DNA from: Jiangella alba
GTDB taxonomy: Bacteria > Actinomycetota > Actinomycetes > Jiangellales > Jiangellaceae
Direction of reading: 5' to 3'
Assembly: GCF_900106035.1 (NCBI RefSeq)
Contig: NZ_FNUC01000003.1
Coordinates: 1,488,001-1,552,000 of the forward strand
DNA: 64,000 nt
Part shown: positions 8,814 to 17,175 of the stretch, one piece after another
Position numbering within the stretch: position 1 is the stretch's first letter
Layout of the letters: each line of letters starts with the position of its first letter
Notes under the pieces: model-generated
Databases searched by the model: none
What the model was told of the DNA's origin: nothing
What the model saw: the letters and a program-made list of their open reading frames with translations, nothing else
Program-made: the position numbers and the translations under genes

Positions 8814-9290
8814 ATGCTGCTCCTGCTCATCGCGGTGCCCGTCGTCATTCTCGCCACGTTTGCCCAGAGGCTTCTCCAGGCATGCGCACCGTCCAACGTG
8901 CTCATCCGCTGCGTCCGTACCTCGCGCCCGACCATCGGCGCGGCCGCCGCGCTCTGCGCACTCGCACTCGGGTGCGTGGCGGCGGTGCACGCGATTTCGC
9001 TGGCAATCGCAACCGGCGCACCTGGCTGGCTCAACCTCGTCGTCCTAGTCCTCGCCTGGGACGCAATCAAGTTCTTCGGAATGGTTGCAGTGCTCAGTCT
9101 CCGACTCCTACGGATCTTGGGCCGGCCTCTCGATGGCCGTGGTAGTGGCACGTCCAGGCGGTACCGCGCCGGGCCGATTCGCCGCTCGATCTCCGAATCG
9201 CTCCGGTGCCGGCGGCTCCATTCCATCGATGGAGCGCCCTCCTCTCCGCAAGCTATGGTCAAGCTCTCGACTGGAACGGCTTTCGCGTAG
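8814..9290 (+). CDS. Hypothetical membrane protein, island
   Basis: The frame is open from 8748, but ATG at 8814 has a GGAGG 5 nt upstream (8804-8808) and begins directly with MLLLLIAVPVVILATF. It gives 158 aa with about three hydrophobic helices up to residue 105 and a basic, Arg-rich tail. No family recognised. It lies 76 nt upstream of methyltransferase copy 1 on the same strand. Function unknown. Confidence 0.5.
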   Translation: MLLLLIAVPVVILATFAQRLLQACAPSNVLIRCVRTSRPTIGAAAALCALALGCVAAVHAISLAIATGAPGWLNLVVLVLAWDAIKFFGMVAVLSLRLLRILGRPLDGRGSGTSRRYRAGPIRRSISESLRCRRLHSIDGAPSSPQAMVKLSTGTAFA

Positions 9291-9366
9291 ATCGAGGCCG
9301 TCACGAGTGCGCGCCATGACCGCCCTCGATCGCCACAGCGCTGGGGCTATGGCTCCGGAGGTCTCA

Positions 9367-10272
9367 GTGGCCTACGAGACTGAGCTTGGTGCTGTGTTCC
9401 GCGGCAAGGTCGAGGACTTCCTCGACCTCCAGGGCAAGAAGCTCAAGGGCAAGGTGCAGCTGGTGTTCTTCTCTCCGCCGTTCCCGCTCAAGCGGAAGAA
9501 GAAGTACGGCAACAAGGACGGCGACGAGTACCTGGCCTGGCTCCAGAAGCTCGCTCCCCGGCTGGCAGACCTCCTCACCGAGGACGGCTCACTCGTGGTC
9601 GAGATCGGGAACGCCTGGGATCCGGGCAAGCCGACCATGTCGCTCTTGCCGCTCCAGTCCCTGATGGCCATCGCCGAGGGCGGTGACCTCAACATCTGCC
9701 AGCAGTTCGTCTGCAACAACCCCGCGCGGCTGCCGACGCCGGCCCAGTGGGTCAACATCGAGCGCATCAGGGTCAAGGACTCCTACACCCACCTGTGGTG
9801 GATGTCGAAGTCCGAGCGGCCGAAGGCCAGCAACCGCAACGTCCTGCAGGACTACAGCCCCTCGATGCAGGCGCTGCTCAAGCGGGGTCACTACAACCAC
9901 GGCACCCGCGACTCCGGCTACGACATCGGCGAGACATCTTTCCTCACCAACAACGGCGGCGCGATCCCCTCCAACGTCTTCAACTTCAGCAATACCGTCG
10001 CGAACGACGCCTACCGGCGGTACTGCCGAGAACACGGCCTCAAGCCACACCCCGCGCCCATGCAGGCCAAGCTCGCCGACTGGTTCATCCGCTTTCTGAC
10101 CGACAAGGACGACCTCGTGTTCGACCCGTTCGGGGGCAGCAACACGACGGGTGCGATGGCCGAGCAGCTCGGCCGCCGGTGGCTCGCGGTCGAGCCCCTC
10201 GCGGACTACATCGCCGGCTCGAAGGGGCGATTCGAGCAGTTCCACAGTCGTCCGCCCATCACTCGGCGATGA
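9367..10272 (+). CDS. DNA methyltransferase (N4-C/N6-A type), copy 1
   Basis: A 301-aa amino-methyltransferase. Catalytic motif IV is SPPF near the N-terminus, and the AdoMet motif I, FDPFGGSNTT, is near the C-terminus. This IV-then-I order is the beta class, and SPPF favours N4-cytosine methylation (inference). GTG at 9367 has GGAGG at 9357-9361. From codon 16 to the last 9 codons it is the same protein as copy 2 at 17.2-18.1 kb. The first 15 residues (AYETELGAVFRGK) and last 9 (HSRPPITRR) differ. It points towards the minus-strand genes and ends 38 nt from them. Confidence 0.8.
   Translation: MAYETELGAVFRGKVEDFLDLQGKKLKGKVQLVFFSPPFPLKRKKKYGNKDGDEYLAWLQKLAPRLADLLTEDGSLVVEIGNAWDPGKPTMSLLPLQSLMAIAEGGDLNICQQFVCNNPARLPTPAQWVNIERIRVKDSYTHLWWMSKSERPKASNRNVLQDYSPSMQALLKRGHYNHGTRDSGYDIGETSFLTNNGGAIPSNVFNFSNTVANDAYRRYCREHGLKPHPAPMQAKLADWFIRFLTDKDDLVFDPFGGSNTTGAMAEQLGRRWLAVEPLADYIAGSKGRFEQFHSRPPITRR
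9412..10243 (+). repeat. 832-bp inverted repeat, left copy (body of methyltransferase copy 1)
   Basis: This segment is the reverse complement of 17202-18033, and both are exactly 832 bp. The one difference I could find is G at 9705 against A in the other copy. The borders are sharp: sequence diverges on both sides inside the coding frames. Such identity means recent duplication, gene conversion or repeated recombination. Together with the right copy it brackets about 7 kb. Confidence 0.88.
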
Positions 10273-10309
10273 GCCGAAGCGGCCGAACCAGGCAAGCATC
10301 AGCTTCGTT

Positions 10310-10624
10310 CTACAGGTATTTCGCGAACAGCTCTCGCGCTGTTGCACAATTGCATGGTTCGCCGCAGGCCGCCCCGCATCGGGCCGGTTCGCCGTCGGCC
10401 ACCGTCTGCGTCGCAAACTGCCAATGACGATTGAGCTCGGCATGGTCATTCCGCAGCGCGGCCAGCTCCTTGTCCATGTCCTCCTGCGTCCACGCGCCCG
10501 TCTCGCCGGAGGCTAGCGCGCCCGACTCCAGTGTGGTGATGCGCGTCTCGATCACCTGCAGCGTGCTGTCATAGGGGTCAGGATCTCCGGCCATGCCCGG
10601 CAGCCTAGTTGGCCGAGCGGTCAC
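10310..10624 (-). CDS. Hypothetical protein, last gene of the island operon
   Basis: A 104-aa protein if translation starts at the GTG at 10624, which overlaps the DUF4365 stop (GTGA), in keeping with the other junctions of this operon. An ATG at 10594 would give 95 aa. The sequence has a helical acidic part (VIETRITTLESGALAS, then EDMDKELAALRNDHAEL). A cysteine-rich tail has ARCGAACGEPCNCATA (four Cys), perhaps binding metal. No family recognised. It converges on methyltransferase copy 1. Confidence 0.55.
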   Translation of the reverse strand: MTARPTRLPGMAGDPDPYDSTLQVIETRITTLESGALASGETGAWTQEDMDKELAALRNDHAELNRHWQFATQTVADGEPARCGAACGEPCNCATARELFAKYL

Positions 10625-11579
10625 AGCTCGGTGAACTGACGTTGGCCCGTGGTGGCGAACTTGTCGACAACCAGGAACGCCTTACCCAGCTCGTTCAGCG
10701 TCAGCTCTAGGCGGTAGTAGTCGACCTCGCCAGCGGCGTTGTTATAGGGACGAAGGCCCATCGCTTCGCGGCTTGCTCGCCACGCGCCGAACTCATCGGT
10801 GAAGAACTGGTCACCCTCGTCCCAGATCGAGCACTCGGCCTCGTAGTCGTCGTACTCGTATTGGTCATAGGTCTCGGCGTGGACATCGGCATCGGCCCAG
10901 GCGAACAATTTGGGGACCGCCTCCTTGTAGCTCCAAGGGCCGACCGCAAGGTGCCAACTGACCAGCGGCTCCGGATCCTCACCGTCCTCGTGGTCGATCC
11001 CGATGGAGATCGAGCCGCGGCCCGAGGACTTGTTGATCCACTCAGCGAAATCCACGACCAGCCGCGTACCGCTCTGGAGCATCTCCATCCACGGCTTGGC
11101 CAGGCGCAGCTCGCGTAGCCGCAGTTCGTAGGGATCGCCCTCAGCCGCTCCGCGTAGTGGCTGGACGGCGCTGGCGTTGAGCACGTGGGCCTCGGGCACC
11201 AGCACCTTCCAGCCGCTGTCGAGGTCTCCTCGAGCGTCGTGCGGTTGATCAGCTGCCAGTGGCACAGCTCGGTCACCTTGTTGTACAGCACGATCACCAC
11301 GGGCAAGGAGTGGTTCAGCCAGTAGGTCACGTGCTCTCTGTCCGGCCGGTACCACCAGCCGCCCGGACCCTTCTCCCTGAACCAGCTCTTGCCGCCCTTG
11401 ATCTGCAGGGCCAGCAGCCGACCACGGACATCCTCACCGTCGGCTACGTCGGCGTGGGCGTCGATGCCGTAGTCCTCGGTCGGCTGCAAGCGGAACAACC
11501 AGTCGAGCTCATCCTCGACGGCCTGCTGAATGTGGGTCACCGCAGCGCTGGCGACCTTGGCCGAGGGCTTGCGCTTCAC
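10621..11579 (-). pseudogene. DUF4365 nuclease-like protein, interrupted by a frameshift
   Basis: From GTG at 11579 (overlapping the previous stop) the frame encodes a DUF4365-type N-terminus. It has a Glu/Asp-rich helix, then PTEDYGIDAHADV near residue 40 and LALQIKGG near residue 59. The spaced D...QxK pattern is that of PD-(D/E)xK nucleases. After INRTTLEET near 11222-11235 the frame shifts. The homologous continuation, DSGWKVLVPEAHVLNAS to the stop at 10621, is in another frame. Joined length is about 319 codons. A one-base indel disables it, unless it is a sequencing error or a programmed shift. Confidence 0.7.
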
Positions 11580-12124
11580 GTCGACATCCTCGCTGCGCTC
11601 ACGCTCGACGCGACCAGCGGACGGATCGGGGTGGCGACGAGCGCCTGGGCCAGGCGCTCCTCGAACGATCCTCCGGCAGTCCGGCCGTACTTATCGGACA
11701 GGTACTGGTGCCAGCGAGATGGGTGGCGGGGCTCCCCGCCGACCATCCACAAGCTCGATAGCCCGGCCCGGTCTGCCTGCTCGTGCAGCCACGCCACCTG
11801 CCGTTCACGGGCCAGCCGAGCGGTGCCGACCATCCCGGACACGCCCCATGCAGCGAGCACAGCGTCCGCCACCGTGATCCCCCTTGATAGGCCCTCGCGT
11901 GCCCGGACCCAAGCTTCGCCCGGCACGTCGTTGATCTCGACCACCGACCGTGTTGGCTCGGCGCACAGGTTGAGTGTGGTCACCGCGTCGTACCCGAGCA
12001 CATCGGCAGCGCGCGCGACAGCCCCAGTTGTCCGCGTGCCGCGCGTACTTGAGGGCGGGTTGAGCAGCACGGCCAGGAGAGTGCCTCCTGGCCGTGGTGT
12101 CGGCGTGCCGATGCCTACGCTCAT
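11576..12124 (-). CDS. DUF1643-like protein
   Basis: A 182-aa protein. The N-terminal part, TLLAVLLNPPSSTRG then ARAADVLGYDAVTTLNL, follows the pattern of DUF1643 proteins: LNPS-type loop, helix, strand VNLF. A later LWMVGGEPRHPSRWHQYL segment is compatible too. DUF1643 has no established function but is often found on phages and defence islands. It overlaps GHKL ATPase A by ATGA and the DUF4365 gene by GTGA, so it is translated as part of the operon. The family call is by eye. Confidence 0.5.
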   Translation of the reverse strand: MSVGIGTPTPRPGGTLLAVLLNPPSSTRGTRTTGAVARAADVLGYDAVTTLNLCAEPTRSVVEINDVPGEAWVRAREGLSRGITVADAVLAAWGVSGMVGTARLARERQVAWLHEQADRAGLSSLWMVGGEPRHPSRWHQYLSDKYGRTAGGSFEERLAQALVATPIRPLVASSVSAARMST

Positions 12125-14439
12125 CCCTCTCCATCGGTCGCGGCCAGCTCGACGTCGGGGTCCATCGCGACCAGGACGGCCTCAGCGAGCCGGTGGAGCT
12201 CGCGGCGTTGATACGACTCCTCGGGCGGCGTCTCCATCTTGGTGACCTCGTGGTGCTGCAGCCACAGCCCGCAGGCGACCGGGAACTGGTAGCGGTCGGC
12301 ACGGACCTCGATCTGGTCGGCCGTCAGCGTGCTGGAGGCCAGGGCCTTGGCGAGCAGGTCGTAGTCACGGTTCACCCAGATGATCGTGGACTCGTCGTCC
12401 TGGTCGACCCGGCCGACGGTCTGGGCGTCGAAGCCATCCGGCCACTCGTCCTTGATGATCCACCGCACGTCCGGCCCTGTCTCTTCGTCGGCCCCACCCT
12501 TGGGCTGAGCCGGCTCCTTCGGGGGCGCAACGACCTGGATCGGCAGGCTGGCGGTCAGCTCGCCGTTGGCGGTCATCAGCTCGACGTGCAGCTTGTACTC
12601 GCCGATCGACGTGTCCTCGGTGGCGAGGAAGGACCAGCGGCTCTTGCCGCCCAGCAGCTTAGAGCGGCTGGACAGGAACAGTCCGTGACCCTCGGCACCC
12701 TCGATGCGCGTCGTCAGGTCCTCGTCGTTGGCCGGCAGGTAGCCGTTCTTGGCGTCGATGTCGACCCAGACGTAGGCGCCACGCCCCTGAGCGATCCGCA
12801 CCTGCTTGGACTCGAACACGATCTCCGTCGGCACGTGCGGCAAGTGGGCGTCGTCGATGTTACGACCGCCGCCTCCGGTGCCGCCCTTGCTGCCTCCGCC
12901 GCCGGACTTCGACTTGTCCGTGCCGCCACCCGCGAAGGTGCCCTTGTCCGACGACGGACCGGTGCCCGAGCCCTTGCCGGAACCGGCCGGCTTCGCGGTG
13001 CCCGCCAGCTTCGACTTGATGAACTGCCCCAGCCGCTTGCGGATCTTCTCGTTGGTGGCCGCCGTCGAGCGCTTGAGCAGGCGCTCCTTCTCCTTGCGGT
13101 TGAGGGCCCTGAGGTCCTCGTTGCTCCGGATCAGCTCGCCAACCCGCTCATAGATGAGCTTGCGCAGCTCGCTCTCGGTCGCTCGCTCCCGGGTCGAAGC
13201 GAACAGCTCGCGGCGACCGAGCGGCAGCAGACCGTTGGCGTTGATGTGGACCACCATGTTCTTGAACAGGAACGGCAGCTTCGCCCGGTCCTTGATCCAC
13301 GTCCGGCGCTCGGTGTCCTGGCGCTGGCCGTGGAGCGTGAGGGACACGGCGGAGTTGGCGTCGACGTAGGACGCCGCCGGATCGCTCTTGGACGTCGAGC
13401 CCTCGGGCCGCACCAGCGCCCACCAGTCGACTGTGACCGCGCCGTATTCGGTCCCCAGGTCGATGGTGTGGCTGTCGTAGGCGCCGAGCTGGAGGTCGCC
13501 CTTGGCGCTCGCGATGTTGACGAGGCGGGTGGCGTTGCCGATGACCACGCGGGTGTCCGGCGTCCCGTCCTTCTTCTTGACGTCGTTGCTGCGGTCCCCG
13601 GTAACGATGAAGGGCAGCACCGGCTCGAAGAGCGCGGCGTGCAGGAACTGCCACAGCTGCGTGGTGAAAGGGCCCTGGAGGTTCTGGACGTCGTACTCCA
13701 CGTGTGTGATCCGAGCACCGTGCGGGAAGTCCGGGAACAGACTGGCCGGGAGCGTGAACGGCGTGCCGTCTTCCTGCACGACCCACACGTACCGCGGCAG
13801 GATGTTCTTGCTCGGGTCAGTCTGTTCCTCGTAGACGACGGTCCAGCCGACCAGGTCCTCCTGACCCTCCTCGAGCAGGTCGGGGTGACGACGCGACAGG
13901 ATCAGCGTGTACCGGCTGAAGCCGAACGTCACCGAGCCCCCCTGTCCGTACGTGCCCATGGTGTAGGGCATGCCGACCTTGTTGGACTCGTTCAGCGAGA
14001 GCAGCGTCTTCCAGAACATCGACGGGTGCTGTCCCACACCCCGGTCGTCGACGCGCACCGACGGCCGGCGCTTGTTGTTCGACTCGTGCATCGAAATGAT
14101 CAGGCGCTCGGCAAGCGCCCGGCGCTCAGTCTCGGTCATCTCCTGGATGCCGCCCGCGGGTACACCGAGCAGCTTGGCTGCTTCCTGGGGGGTCTTGGGA
14201 GCAGCATCCGGGTGCAGCAGAACGGCCAGCTCGAGCAGGCTGTCGATGCCGTTGGTCAGGCGCTCGATCAGGGCAAGTCCCGGGTCGGACGCCATGCGGA
14301 TCGTGCCGATGTTGTTCGGTCGTCCCACCGGGATGACCGTCAGGCCCGAGGCGCCGATCACCATGTTGAGGATCTGCTCGATGTCGTCGGCGGTGGAGGC
14401 GGACCAAAGGAGGTCCGCCAGGGTCTTGTCGTTGCTCAC
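12121..14439 (-). CDS. GHKL-fold ATPase A, large (772 aa), island operon
   Basis: The N-terminal 200 residues show a GHKL (Hsp90/MutL/histidine-kinase) ATP pocket: N-box ERLTNGIDSLLEL at 59-71, G1 box DDRGVG at 131-136 and a G2 glycine loop TYGQGGS at 163-169. A long middle region follows. A low-complexity Gly/Ser/Lys linker spans about residues 455-500. The C-terminal part, EIVFESKQVRIAQGRGAY onward, looks rich in beta strands. There is no kinase phospho-acceptor box and no membrane helix. GTG at 14439 overlaps the stop of the 35-codon ORF. Related MutL/MORC-like ATPases occur in restriction-modification operons (Iyer and co-workers); this one's role is inferred. Confidence 0.75.
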   Translation of the reverse strand: MSNDKTLADLLWSASTADDIEQILNMVIGASGLTVIPVGRPNNIGTIRMASDPGLALIERLTNGIDSLLELAVLLHPDAAPKTPQEAAKLLGVPAGGIQEMTETERRALAERLIISMHESNNKRRPSVRVDDRGVGQHPSMFWKTLLSLNESNKVGMPYTMGTYGQGGSVTFGFSRYTLILSRRHPDLLEEGQEDLVGWTVVYEEQTDPSKNILPRYVWVVQEDGTPFTLPASLFPDFPHGARITHVEYDVQNLQGPFTTQLWQFLHAALFEPVLPFIVTGDRSNDVKKKDGTPDTRVVIGNATRLVNIASAKGDLQLGAYDSHTIDLGTEYGAVTVDWWALVRPEGSTSKSDPAASYVDANSAVSLTLHGQRQDTERRTWIKDRAKLPFLFKNMVVHINANGLLPLGRRELFASTRERATESELRKLIYERVGELIRSNEDLRALNRKEKERLLKRSTAATNEKIRKRLGQFIKSKLAGTAKPAGSGKGSGTGPSSDKGTFAGGGTDKSKSGGGGSKGGTGGGGRNIDDAHLPHVPTEIVFESKQVRIAQGRGAYVWVDIDAKNGYLPANDEDLTTRIEGAEGHGLFLSSRSKLLGGKSRWSFLATEDTSIGEYKLHVELMTANGELTASLPIQVVAPPKEPAQPKGGADEETGPDVRWIIKDEWPDGFDAQTVGRVDQDDESTIIWVNRDYDLLAKALASSTLTADQIEVRADRYQFPVACGLWLQHHEVTKMETPPEESYQRRELHRLAEAVLVAMDPDVELAATDGEG

Positions 14440-14543
14440 TGCTCGGCCCCCGTGCTCATGGTGGAGTTGCTGGCGCCCAGCAAACCTGTCCTGGCGGCTG
14501 CCGGGGGGAAGATCTGGAACATTGCGCTGAAGTCGTTGTTCAT
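14436..14543 (-). CDS. Translationally coupled 35-aa ORF between sigma factor and GHKL ATPase A
   Basis: ATG at 14543 overlaps the sigma-factor stop (ATGA). The 36-codon frame runs MNNDFSAMFQIFPP...STGAEQ and ends in a TGA that overlaps the GTG of GHKL ATPase A. Thus the space between the two larger genes is filled exactly by one open frame joined at both ends by 4-nt overlaps. It may encode a micropeptide, or simply carry ribosomes through to the ATPase gene. No family recognised. Confidence 0.55.
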   Translation of the reverse strand: MNNDFSAMFQIFPPAAARTGLLGASNSTMSTGAEQ

Positions 14544-15097
14544 GCCGCCACCGCCGCCGCCAAGATCGGACGGAGTGCCCGGTGGATGGTGCGGAGCCGC
14601 TGGCTGACCGCCGACGGGCTGGTGCCCAGGTCGGTCGCGATCTCGGTCATCCGGTCGTTGCCGACGTACCGGGCGATGGCCACCCGCCGCTGGTCAGGCG
14701 TCAGAACAGCGAACACGTCGGTGATCTCGGTGAGCGCGACTGGCGTGACCGGGATGGCCCAGAACTCGTCCTTGGGGTCGAGGGCGGCCTCGCGGGAGGT
14801 GTACGAGCCGACGAACCGGAGTACCGCTCCACGCATGTAGCGCCGGGCGTACGACGGGAAGCCGGACGTCCCGGGACGGTGGGCGCGGACGGCCTTGACC
14901 AGGCCGAGCCTCGCCTCCTGAGCCAGGTCCTGCCGGACGTGAGGGTCAGTCGAGAGCGACCGGGAGATCGTCTGCACCAGCGGCTCGAACCGCCGGATGA
15001 TGTCGTTCATGGCCACCGTGTCGTCGGCCGGGTCGGCCTGGGCGGTGGCGATCAGGTAGTCGAGCGAGGGCTCGCTCAACACATGCAAAACACCCAT
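14540..15097 (-). CDS. Sigma-70 family RNA polymerase sigma factor, island
   Basis: A 185-aa protein from ATG at 15097. The frame is open further upstream, but there it runs through AT-richer promoter-like DNA. Region 2 is seen as PHVRQDLAQEARLGLVKAVRAH and PSYARRYMRGAVLRFV. Region 4 ends with DLGTSPSAVSQRLRTIHRAL, a helix-turn-helix. There is no anti-sigma gene next to it. Encoded at the head of the GHKL ATPase A operon, it probably directs transcription of the island (inference). The ribosome site at this start is poor, so the start is uncertain. Confidence 0.78.
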   Translation of the reverse strand: MGVLHVLSEPSLDYLIATAQADPADDTVAMNDIIRRFEPLVQTISRSLSTDPHVRQDLAQEARLGLVKAVRAHRPGTSGFPSYARRYMRGAVLRFVGSYTSREAALDPKDEFWAIPVTPVALTEITDVFAVLTPDQRRVAIARYVGNDRMTEIATDLGTSPSAVSQRLRTIHRALRPILAAAVAA

Positions 15098-15252
15098 CGT
15101 GAGGTGTGTCCCTTCGATCGAATTGGTCGTCAGGGGCACCCGGATGGGTGTGAGGATCACGGAGTGGTGGCTCGACATCGCCGGTTGGCCCAGGTCATTG
15201 CCCAAGCATGAAGACGAACCCCTGCTAGTTATGTAGTTGTGACTCAAGAGTA
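15098..15252 (-). promoter_or_regulatory. Probable promoter region of the sigma/GHKL-A operon
   Basis: This 155-bp stretch between the terminator of GHKL ATPase B and the sigma start has AT-richer patches, for example CAACTACATAACTAGC near 15226-15241, unlike the surrounding DNA. A TTGAGT hexamer lies on the minus strand near 15240. I could not fix a convincing -10 at standard spacing, and the promoter may instead be read by the island's own sigma factor. Confidence 0.4.
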
Positions 15253-15288
15253 GCAGCCGAGCTGTGCGATAGCTCACAGCTCGGCTGC
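15253..15288 (-). terminator. Intrinsic terminator-like hairpin after GHKL ATPase B
   Basis: GCAGCCGAGCTGTG (15253-15266) and CACAGCTCGGCTGC (15275-15288) form a perfect 14-bp stem with an 8-nt loop. It begins 5 nt past the TGA of the ATPase gene in the direction of transcription, and a pyrimidine-rich CTACTCTTG follows. It should separate the methyltransferase-2/GHKL-B transcript from the sigma/GHKL-A operon. Confidence 0.75.
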
Positions 15289-15293
15289 GTGGC

Positions 15294-17075
15294 TCATGCG
15301 GCTGTCGGTCCCTCGTCCTCGTCGTCGGGCACCTCGATCTTCCGCAGCGCCTCGAGCGCCGTCTTCAGGTTGGGCGACCAGATCGTCTGGCGCTCCGCCT
15401 CGTAGAACTTGCGGCGCGGCGAGTCCGGCTCGGCATCTACTTCCCCGTCGCCCAGCGTCCAGAGCAGGAGCTCCAGGGCAGCGCGCAGGCGCAGACTCGA
15501 TCCAGGTCCGCCGTACAGGTCGGTGTAGAACGGGTGCGCCTGGTTGATGAGCAGGACCCGCTGGCCACCGCGCTGGATGCAGCGGAAGAACGGGGCGCCC
15601 GGCAGGTCCTCGGTCTCGACGGCCCGCGGCTCATCCACCTGCTTCGCGGTCAGCTCCTTCTTGACGGTGTTCTCGTCGACACCGGATTGCTTGGCCCGGC
15701 GCCTGGCCTCGTCCTCGAGGTTCTTGGAGGCCTCGTCGCGTCGGGCCTGCGTGTCCCTGGGCGGCTTGGTGGTCTTGAACTTCTCGGCGTTCTCCAGCGC
15801 GCTGATCGAGGCCTTCTTGCGCTCCTCGGCGCTGCTGCGAATCTGCGCGGTCTCCTTCTTGTAGGTGGCGCGCATCGTGGCGACGTTCTCCGCAATCTTG
15901 GCCTTGTCGTTCAGGCGGTCCCAGATGCCTTGGGACGGCACCACCTGCTGCTTTGCGGTGGTCATGGCGAACTCGTCGTCCAACGTCGCGTCGAAGTCGA
16001 CCTCGATCTTCCAGTAGCGGTCGGTCGTCGGGTTGGAGAACGCACCCCAGTTGCGCGGTGGCTTCACGACGCCGATCTGCCGACCGTTGCGGAGGAAGAT
16101 GATGCCCTGGTGGTCGTCGGCGATGGAGGCACGCTCGTTGAACACGCCGGGGCCGGAGGTTGTTGTCTGCTTCGCGTCGGGCTTGCGGTAGAACGTGGCG
16201 GGCAATCGCGAGAAGCGGACGCGCATCGTGCCCTTCACGACCTTGGTATCCGGGTCGGGGACCTCGATCACCGCGCTCGGCAGCTCTACTGCCCGGTCGT
16301 CGTCGAGCTGGAAGTAGCGGAAGCCCGGCGTCAGGAAGAGGGGGTCGCACGGCTCGACGTTGACGCCGTCGACGGTCATCGGGACGTCCACCAGGTGGTT
16401 GCGGTAGATCACGCCGAGGTCTCGGACCAGGCTGTCGCGCAGCGCGGCCCGGGTCTTGTAGTCGAGACGGGTGTCGTCCAGCTTGTCCCAGACCACCACT
16501 GTGCCGTGGGCCATCGGCCAGCGCTTCGCCGTCTTGAGGTGCTCGACGACGAAGGCGGGCGGCTCCTGCGGCATCGGAGTGGGGGTGTTGATGCGGTGCT
16601 TGCTGGTCCACCTTCCGTCGCTGATCTCCTGGACGTCGAGGTAGCACATCGCCCAGTCGCCGCCCTCGACCTTCGAGTAGACCTCGACCCGCTTGCACTG
16701 GCTGACTGACGCCGACGGCAGCCCGTAGCCGTACTTGCCGAAGCCGCGACGGTCGGCGTACCGGGTCCCGGCGCCCCACACCAGCGAAGCGCGGACCATG
16801 TCGGGCAGCATCCCCCAGCCGTCGTCGATGACGGCGACCTGCGCCGGCTTGACACTGCCCTTGTTGAAGCCGAACACGATGTCGACCCAGGTCGCGTTGG
16901 CCTGGATGGAGTTGTCGTTGATCTCGGCGACGGCGTAGGACGTGCTCTTGTAGCCGATGTCGCGCATGCCTCGCACGAAGGCATCGCCGATGATGAGGTC
17001 CCAGCCCGAGTTGTCGAGCCGCTTCACCAGATCCTTCTGGGCTGCGAACGGGTCGTCAGCGGTCGTGATAGTCAC
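15294..17075 (-). CDS. GHKL-fold ATPase B (593 aa), island
   Basis: GTG at 17075 has AAGGGAGAA 4 nt upstream and is preferred to the longer open frame. GHKL boxes are clear: N-box AVAEINDNSIQAN at 48-60, G1 IDDGWGM at 83-89 and G2 GFGKYGYGLPSASVS at 111-125. This resembles MORC/MutL-like ATPases more than histidine kinases, as no HisKA-like part is present. A highly charged, probably coiled-coil stretch (about residues 405-485) precedes a C-terminal domain. It follows methyltransferase copy 2 by 100 bp on the same strand. Such ATPases may clamp and loop DNA during restriction (inference). Confidence 0.78.
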   Translation of the reverse strand: MTITTADDPFAAQKDLVKRLDNSGWDLIIGDAFVRGMRDIGYKSTSYAVAEINDNSIQANATWVDIVFGFNKGSVKPAQVAVIDDGWGMLPDMVRASLVWGAGTRYADRRGFGKYGYGLPSASVSQCKRVEVYSKVEGGDWAMCYLDVQEISDGRWTSKHRINTPTPMPQEPPAFVVEHLKTAKRWPMAHGTVVVWDKLDDTRLDYKTRAALRDSLVRDLGVIYRNHLVDVPMTVDGVNVEPCDPLFLTPGFRYFQLDDDRAVELPSAVIEVPDPDTKVVKGTMRVRFSRLPATFYRKPDAKQTTTSGPGVFNERASIADDHQGIIFLRNGRQIGVVKPPRNWGAFSNPTTDRYWKIEVDFDATLDDEFAMTTAKQQVVPSQGIWDRLNDKAKIAENVATMRATYKKETAQIRSSAEERKKASISALENAEKFKTTKPPRDTQARRDEASKNLEDEARRRAKQSGVDENTVKKELTAKQVDEPRAVETEDLPGAPFFRCIQRGGQRVLLINQAHPFYTDLYGGPGSSLRLRAALELLLWTLGDGEVDAEPDSPRRKFYEAERQTIWSPNLKTALEALRKIEVPDDEDEGPTAA

Positions 17076-17175
17076 GCGGTTCTCCCTTGGCTCTGTCGGG
17101 CGGTCTCGGTCGGACCGCCTCAAGGTGTGACACCTAATAGAAGACAGCTCGCAGGGGAGTTGTTAAGGCTGGAGC

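Noticed and set aside
8723-9304. Minus-strand frame opposite the island membrane protein
   Set aside because: No ribosome site or domain; the plus-strand frame has a GGAGG and hydrophobic helices.
12094-14607. 837-codon plus-strand frame over GHKL ATPase A
   Set aside because: Antisense shadow; the minus strand has GHKL boxes and ordered 4-nt overlaps.
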